Both the position numbers and the translations under genes were made by a program. Below are positions 57,919 through 64,000 of a DNA stretch of 64,000 nucleotides, piece after piece. Under the pieces are notes generated by a model. That model was not told where the DNA came from and made no database searches. It worked only from the letters and a program-made list of their open reading frames with translations. The stretch comes from Carettochelys insculpta (taxonomy: Eukaryota > Chordata > Testudines > Carettochelyidae), in assembly GCF_033958435.1 (NCBI RefSeq), contig NC_134138.1, positions 2,492,001-2,556,000 of the forward strand, given 5' to 3'. Each line of letters starts with the position of its first letter. Within the stretch, counting starts at the first letter, position 1.

Positions 57919-58509
57919 GAGGGTAGTCATAGTTTCCAAGCTCAAAGAGTTGTCATCGTTACATTATTCTAACAATTATTTTACATTACAAAGTCACATA
58001 ATTATTTTTTGTGTTAAATAGCTTCTATGTTCCACTCCAGAATTGATTGTTTCATAGCTGACTGAACTGAGCTCTCATCATATGAAAAGCTTTTGAGTAA
58101 AAAGAAACTGTATACATTTAAGTTGGGGGTGTTGGTTAGACTGGGCCAGTGAAGTGCGTATCCGTCGTGGCAAAAACTTTCATGGTACTTCAGTGTGTTT
58201 TGGAAACACTTGAAATGTAGCTTCTTCTTTTATAGCTGCTTTAGAGATACTTCCAAAAGTGAATTCAGTAGATATAATGAAAGTTAAGGCTGGCCTGCAT
58301 ATTTTGCAGGACATCTAAGGCCTAGTCTACACTAAAAACTTTTGCCAATATAACCTGTTAGGTGTATGATTTTTTTTCCTTTATGCAGACAGCTCTAGTG
58401 CAGACACTTGTATCAGCAAAAACACTTTGTATCTAACATAGGAAAGTATAAACTGTATCCATATTTGGAAGGGGGGGGGTTGCTAGTACACATACACCTG
58501 AATATCATC
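57919..58509. other. Unassigned intronic AT-rich DNA
   Basis: No coding signal. 58,317-58,440 (GGCCTAGTCTACACTAAAAA, TTTTGCCAATATAACC) resembles one end of a hAT-like MITE without its partner end. Confidence 0.4.
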
Positions 58510-58517
58510 TCGTGCAG

Positions 58518-59042
58518 TCATTCTCAATTTTTTTTTTTTTTAAATAAAGTAGCCCTTTTAAGAAAAATAAGCACCCCCAGACTTCTCTTGCATACTCCTA
58601 AGGGCATGTGTACCACCGGTTGAGAAACATGGTGCTTAAGTAATCTGAGATTTTTAAACAAGTGCCATTCAGCCTTTGCGGATTACGGTAACCTTTTCAG
58701 GAGTCAAATTTGTTTTGCATACCACTGAGTTGCACCTTACTTAAAAACTACTTACTAACAAAAACATGCAGAAATATCACTGAAGGCTACTACTCAAAAC
58801 TTGCTGACCTTCTACCATCTTATCAAATAAATGAATTGGAAATAGAAATATTGTACTTACATTTCAGTGTATGGCATATGAAGCAGTAGAAACAAGTCGT
58901 TTGAATGAACTTCTAGACTATACTGACTTTACTAGTGTTTTTATGCAGCCTATTGTAAAACTAGATAGATATCTAGATAAATTGGTGTACTCCCTGGAAG
59001 ACTTGAGTGTGTCACACATACCCCTGGTTGAGAAACACTAAT
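58518..59042. mobile_element. DNA-transposon relic(s) with GGTTGAGAAACA termini
   Basis: 58,611-58,630 (CACCGGTTGAGAAACATGG) and 59,015-59,037 (CCCTGGTTGAGAAACACTAA) are the same right-hand terminus. CATTCTCAATTTTTT at 58,520 is a decayed left terminus. One short internally deleted copy (58,518-58,631) is followed by a second copy lacking its left end (58,665-59,042). The body (TTGTACTTACATTTCAGTGT) is that of a widespread turtle repeat, from memory. No transposase frame. Confidence 0.6.
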
Positions 59043-60154
59043 CTAGTTTAGCTAAGGCCTAAGAATACGTGGTTTGGAGACAGGTTTAATTCATTTTCCA
59101 TGAAATATATACTTGAATCCAGCATGTATCATTCAAGAATGTGCTAGGTCTGTCTGTGCAGAGTGAGGGTACAAAGCTGGTGTCTAGAGCTCCCTGTTAT
59201 ACCCAGTGTTAAAAGTAAATGTTTTACGGTGTGTTTGTAATGCCTGACAACTTGGAAGAAGATATGCCATATGGAGCTTTTGTTCTTAAATGGACAATTC
59301 AACCAAGAAACAGTGCAGCAAGTTACCTTGAAAAGATTTCAAAGGAGGGTAGAGCCTAGATACTGTACCCGAAATTTATAGGCACAGTGATAAGCATATT
59401 AATCCAGCAATATAATCCATATGCTGCAATGCCCTTTGAGGGTGTATAAAGCCACGGTGTACTGTTTGTAATATACTGACTATAATTGCCATTGTCTATC
59501 AGGTTTTTTGTTAACTTGGAATTTGCCATTGCTGAGTCTCTTGAAATTTTCCTTTTCCTTATTTAACTTTCTTTCCTGTAAATTATCATGGTGTATCTTG
59601 TTCTGATGTCTTCAATATTTGTTTCCTCTTCTTTTCTCTTTGCTTCAAAGCTCATCTACGCTTTTGTGTTTCCCAGTGTTTTCACTGCCTCATTTCTTCA
59701 TCTGCTTCACTCAACAAAGAAGTGGGGCAAAAAATTACATGCAACATGTTCCTTTAAGGACTGAGAACTCATCCACATTCCTGGATCTTTTGAGAGGAAA
59801 GACATCTTAACTGTGTTTGTGCAAAAAAGGGAGCAGACTGGGTAAAAAGCAGGAAAAGAAACTTTTTTTTGGATAGAGGGTTAGAGATGAAAGTGGCACA
59901 AACCCACTGTTCATTTGCAGGTCTCTTTTAAATTAAGAATCCTTTTTGAGAGTACATTGATCAGATGCATTGTGTGATCTTAAGGCTCTTTGTGATTGCC
60001 ATATAGACATTGCGCAGCTTGCGCTCCGAAAACCAGGACCCTCTATTGCTTTCAAATTATACTAACATACCTGTATAAAGCCATGTTTTCCATAACCTGC
60101 AAATTTCTGCAATAGATGCTCATTAATTGTGTTACAGTCTCAGAGGGGAAATGG
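59043..60154. other. Unassigned intronic DNA
   Basis: AT-rich, no repeat or coding feature recognised; the longest frames are about 60 codons and look random. Confidence 0.5.
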
Positions 60155-60342
60155 CCACAGAGAGGTAGCCATGTTAACCTGTATCTTCACAAAACAAAAA
60201 AGCAGTCCTGTAGCACTTTAAAGACTAACAGTTTTATTAGGGATCGAGCTTTTGTGGATAAGAAGTAGGTCTTACCATGAAGCTCATTACCTAATAAATA
60301 ACATTATTAGTCTTTAAGATGCTACAGGACTGCTTGATAACA
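60155..60342. mobile_element. PLE-end foldback
   Basis: Left: GAGAGGTAGCCATGTTAACC, AAGCAGTCCTGTAGCACTTT, AAAGACTAACAGTTTTATTA. Right: AATAACATTATTAGTCTTTA, AGATGCTACAGGACTGCTTG. The arms are 35-45 bp around a central AAGTAGGTCTTACCATGAAG segment. Confidence 0.8.
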
Positions 60343-61677
60343 GTGTTATACAGTCTAAGTAAAGAATATTTTTGTAAACAAAGGAAGAATCCAGTTTTCC
60401 TCCCCAGATCTGATCCCTGCATATACTCCAAGTTCAGTCTGTTTAGTAAGAAGGTGCCATTTTTACATAGTCACATTTCAGAGCAGAATCCCACTAACAG
60501 AATCTTTGATGGGAAGTGAGATAGCGTGCTTCGGGTAACTTATTGGGCAACTTGTTTTGCCTGCAGCTCATAAATACTTTCTGCATTGCTTGCCAAATTC
60601 CAGGCCAATCTTCAATAGGCGGGTCAGCAGGGAGGGCCGTCTTTCTCTATGCTAGGAAGAATACCCTTTGCTGAAAACATCCAAATCCCTTCTGAACTGG
60701 TGTACATATCAATTTAATGAAAAATTACCATTCCTTCAGTAATGGAGAGGTCACAGCTAGAGTTATATGGATCATTTGGTAAGCTGGGTGTAAGTAAACT
60801 TGCATTGTGATACAGCTAAAACTTGGAACAAAGGGTGTAGGTCATAATGAGAAGATGGGGGATTGTACCCCTGGGAATCAGTGACTCTGAATGAGATTTG
60901 GGGGTGGAGGTGGATAATCAGGTGATGTGAGTTCCCAGTACAATGCTGTGGCCTAAAGGGCTAATTCCCAGCCATGGAAAGAGTCTTTCTTAGCCTTCAT
61001 TGTCTTGACAGTGGCCAGAAGTTGAAGGTAGACAAATTCAATCTAAAGTCTGACAACATGAGTAGAGGATGGAGAGCCAGGTGCTCCCAAGTTCCTTCAC
61101 TGCCCCAGTCTCCCTCTTTGTAAAATATGTATTCCGTGGATGATATTGAAGCGTGGTTTGATGACTCTTCGAAGTTACGAAAACAAAAGTGTGTTATCCT
61201 GCTCTCTTTGGTGTAGCAGCAGCGTAAACAGAAAGAAGAGTACTCTCTCTCTTTTGAATCATCCAGCCAGTCCAGATGCAGGATTTTTGTAAGCTCCTTC
61301 CCTCTTCTGCATGGAAACAAGATGGTTATTCAGCTCACCAGTTAAGTCTGTGGTGCATAGGAGTTGGAGAACAAAGTGTCTATTGCATTAATTGAAACTG
61401 CCACTGGGTGTTCTTTCCAGCTGTAGAGTCTGCACTTTTCAAAGGAAGAACTACAAGGAATGATTTGAGGCTGAAAACTGCTTTGCAGTAAATGATTAAT
61501 GAATTTAATTACTTAGTTTCCAAAGAGAAGTTTAAGATATGACTTGATCATTGACTAGGTATCCACATAGGGAAGAGTTTTCTGCCAGTGGACAGATCTT
61601 TGATCTCTACAGTATAGTTGCAGCCACATGGGTTGCCTGATATTAGAAAATCAGGCAAAGGCAGAAGAACATCTAGT
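60343..61677. other. Unassigned intronic DNA
   Basis: No coding or repeat feature recognised. The 107-codon minus frame at 61,320-60,997 has no family resemblance. Confidence 0.5.
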
Positions 61678-61973
61678 ACAGGTTGAACCTCTTTTGTCCG
61701 GCACCCTCAAGACTTGTGTGATGCTGAACCAGAGAATTAGCAGCCCATGAGAGGTCAGTAAAGTCCAGCAGCATTACCAGCACTTCCATTGCTTTCTACA
61801 CTCTTAAAAGATATTTGTGTAAATTAGCATTAAACAACAGGACAGAACACTGGGAGCCAGGACTGGTGTGTCTAACCAAGCTATGGGACAGCAGAAATCT
61901 TGGCTGCACAATCTAGCTGATTTAAAACCATGCTGGACAACGGATGTTGCTGGACAAGAGAGGCTCAAACTGT
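61678..61973. mobile_element. MITE with 26-bp terminal inverted repeats
   Basis: 61,678-61,703 and 61,948-61,973 are inverted repeats matching at about 22 of 26 positions (ACAGGTTGAACCTC versus complement of GAGGCTCAAACTGT; both contain TTGTCCGGCA or TTGTCCAGCA). The 296-bp body is non-coding. Superfamily not determined. Confidence 0.75.
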
Positions 61974-62950
61974 GGCTGAAAGCTGAATCAAGACACGTTT
62001 GGAGTAGAACTAAGGTGCACAGATATCCATCGATGAGCGTAATTAACCATTAAAACAACTTAACTAGGGATGTCAACTTTACATCAGGATTTGTTCTTTC
62101 TAAAAGTTATGTCCTTAACTGTAACGTAAGGTACGGGCTTGGTTTAGGAATCACTTGGTGAATTCTATTGCCCGTGTTCTACAGGGGGTCAAAGTAGAAT
62201 CTATGCTACTTTGTTTTAATGCCATAAAAATCTATGGAAGGTAAGCCAACACCGGGCCTTCTGCGTCAGCCAGTTTCTTGTGTTTTATTCAGATTGTGGA
62301 TGTCTTGTCTCGTTTCATGTCTGAAGTGCTTACTGACCACAGGTCATGCATTTGTTCAGTATGAGGTCGTTGTTAGGCGTTCGGTTTTTTTGGGAGACTT
62401 ACTAGCAGGTGACTCATTCTAAATTGCTTGTTGCTTGTGAGAATTAATAGGGAAGTTTTATCAAACATGAGCAGTTTTCTTTGTAAATTGGTTTCCAACT
62501 CATCTGTTGAAGTGGAAATGATGCGACTTACATGTCCAGATCTGGAGAAAAGTTCTGACAAAGGATACAGATGGCAGATCTGTCCTTAACTGGTGGTTAG
62601 GTTTAGTGTGTGGGTGCAAGTGGAAGCTGCTTGAGTTCATATGGATCAGACTACATGATCTATTTGGTCTCATCACTCCTTAATTTCTAACTTGTTGGTG
62701 TTACCTGTGAGACCTCCTTGACTCAGCTTCTCTAGAACACCTTTCCACCACTTCTCTGGGATCCAGTAAACTCAGTTTGACTCCAGACTTCATCACTCAG
62801 GTTTCTTTATTTAGCATGCAGCAAAGAAATGCTGAGTTGATCAGATTCAAACATAGAAGGTGAGTATAGGGCATATCACATGTCCAAGATTAAACAGAAA
62901 ACCTCTGTCTTTATGTGCGTGTGTACACTGCATCAGATGTTTTTGGATGG
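61974..62950. other. Unassigned intronic DNA
   Basis: No feature recognised. The part nearest 62,950 may be the 5' region of the Harbinger element but shows no conserved motif. Confidence 0.4.
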
Positions 62951-62954
62951 CTTG

Positions 62955-64000
62955 GTTACTTTGCATGAACCACCCTTTTGTTCAGTAAGCTCTGTCCAGG
63001 CATTGTCCACACACAACGTAGTGGTTGCCTCATCTCTACATTCCAGAACATAGTGGATGATTTTGCTGTGATGGGGTTCCCTAATAGTGGCAGGGTGATC
63101 GGTGGAATGCACATCCTTATATTAGCACCAGACCAACTTGCCACAAATTACATAAACCGCAAGGGATACTTCTACATGGTTCTGCAGGCGTTGATGGATC
63201 ACAAGGACCATTTCACCAACATCAGTGGAGGATGGTCAGGAAAGGTGTGTAACACATACATCTGTAGGAACTCTGGTCTGTTCAGAAAGCTGCAGAATGG
63301 AACTTTCTTCCCAGACCAGAAACTCACCATTGGAGGTGCCAATAGTGATCCTGGGAGATGCAACTTATCCCTCGCTCCCTTGGCTCTTGAGAGGAACCTG
63401 AATCACAGTTAAGGAGCTTTTCAGCTACAGGCTGAGCAAGTGCAGAATGGTAGTGGAATGTGCATTTGTGATGGGGTTCAGGGGTCCCCCTGCACTGCAC
63501 CCCGTCCGCTGGCAGGAGAGACTCTCACTCAGCAGGTACAACAGCAGGTTTATTAGGCAACAGATGTCCAGTTTCTCACAGAAGCAACAGCATAGCAGCC
63601 AGAGACAGTCCTTCCAACCTGTCCTGGGGAGAAGACCCCGAGGGGTGCCCCTCTGGGGTGTAGCTTCCCCCTCCTCAGGCTGGCTGCCTTCCAGCTCTCC
63701 CTTTTCCTAGCCTCTAACTGCCGCCCCCCGATTCAAAACCCCAGCTCAGCTCCTCCCTGCTCTTTGTTCAGGCAGAGGTGTCACCTGCCAGTTGTAGCCC
63801 CAGGGTCATCCTTAGCCACTGGGAGCTGCTGCTTGCCTCAGACATCCAGCCTGACTCACACATGCACTCCCCCCACTCCATTACATCATTTCACTATTTA
63901 GAAGCCAGGTTCAGGAGCCTCGTGATGGGGTTAGACCTCAGCAAAAGCAACATTCCCTGTGTAGTGGTAGCCTGCTGTGTGCTCCATAACTTATGTGAGA
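62955..64000 (+). pseudogene. PIF/Harbinger transposase pseudogene (HARBI1-like), split by an LTR
   Basis: PIF/Harbinger transposases are DDE nucleases. The plus-strand frame 62,978-63,412 keeps the family order: MGFPNSGRVIGGMHILILAP (normally GAIDGTHI, so the first catalytic Asp is replaced by Gly), NYINRKGYFYMVLQALMDH, GGWSGKVCNTYICRNSGLF and GTFFPDQKLT. A frameshift near 63,345 hides the second Asp, which survives in another frame as GDATYPSLPWLL. SYRLSKCRMVVECAF (catalytic Glu) ends at 63,466, where a 419-bp LTR intervenes. The frame resumes at 63,908 with ARFRSLVMGLDLSKSNIP and VVACCVLHNLCE at the window edge. Inactive. Confidence 0.85.
63467..63885 (-). mobile_element. Solo LTR inside the Harbinger transposase, 419 bp
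   Basis: On the minus strand it starts TGTAATGG and ends CCATCACA, with TTGCCTAATAAACCTGC as polyadenylation block. It is homologous to the plus-strand LTR at 25,112-25,492 (shared block CCTCTGGGGTGTAGCTTCCC in reverse, and the same 3' end). Flanks GCATT and TCATT give a 5-bp target duplication with one change. No internal region. Confidence 0.8.

Larger units (their letters stand above)
49188..64000 (+). other. HSF1: HSF1 intron 1 (5' part, continues past the window)
   Basis: No further HSF1 coding exon (the helix-turn-helix continuation [20 protein letters not shown] or similar) is present downstream, so the first intron exceeds 14.8 kb. It starts GTGAGG. It contains CR1, PLE, MITE, Harbinger and LTR insertions annotated separately. 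The first 300 bp are still CpG-rich promoter island; base composition becomes AT-rich further right. Confidence 0.85.

Overview
The window looks like nuclear DNA of a non-avian sauropsid, most probably a turtle (inference). It is dominated by chicken-repeat-1 (CR1) LINE fragments. It also holds Penelope-like element (PLE) copies, an RTE-like LINE, hAT-like and other palindromic MITEs, a PIF/Harbinger relic and solo LTRs. Only one host locus is recognisable: the head-to-head gene pair BOP1 (minus strand) and HSF1 (plus strand), which share a CpG-island promoter at about 48.0-49.5 kb. No bacterial, viral or CRISPR-like genes were seen.

Layout. From 1 to 24,788 lies very GC-rich, gene-poor DNA that would be a long BOP1 intron if the left-hand exon model is right. 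It carries three GC-rich minisatellites (4.3, 11.4 and 12.4-13.2 kb), older CR1 relics, MIR-like SINE remnants and a pair of LTR-like repeats. BOP1 exons on the minus strand are at 24,789-24,905 (39 codons), 41,555-41,749 (65 codons) and probably 48,368-48,391 (start codon plus 7 codons). The introns between them are packed with transposons: a solo LTR at 25.1 kb, a decayed RTE-like LINE at 32-34 kb, CR1 copies with PLE foldbacks inside them at 36-37.5 kb and 43.7-45 kb, and two related palindromic MITEs at 42.2 and 44.6 kb.

The promoter segment 48,392-49,070 holds three perfect NRF1 palindromes, a YY1-type site, a CACGTG E-box close to the BOP1 start and a DR1 nuclear-receptor half-site pair. 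HSF1 exon 1 (49,071-49,187, 39 codons) encodes the start of the winged-helix DNA-binding domain and ends at a clean splice donor. Its intron 1 fills the rest of the window (more than 14.8 kb). Composition falls from very GC-rich to AT-rich from about 50 kb onwards.

HSF1 intron 1 holds back-to-back CR1 copies, one of them nested in another with the reading frame kept open across the junction. It also holds a PLE with reverse-transcriptase and GIY-YIG remnants and a 340-bp inverted repeat, several DNA-transposon relics, and a PIF/Harbinger transposase pseudogene split by a solo LTR.

Functionally, BOP1 is a 60S ribosome-biogenesis factor (PeBoW complex with PES1 and WDR12) and HSF1 is the master heat-shock transcription factor. 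The shared promoter would couple growth and proteostasis control. Everything else is repeat biology or unassigned intronic DNA.
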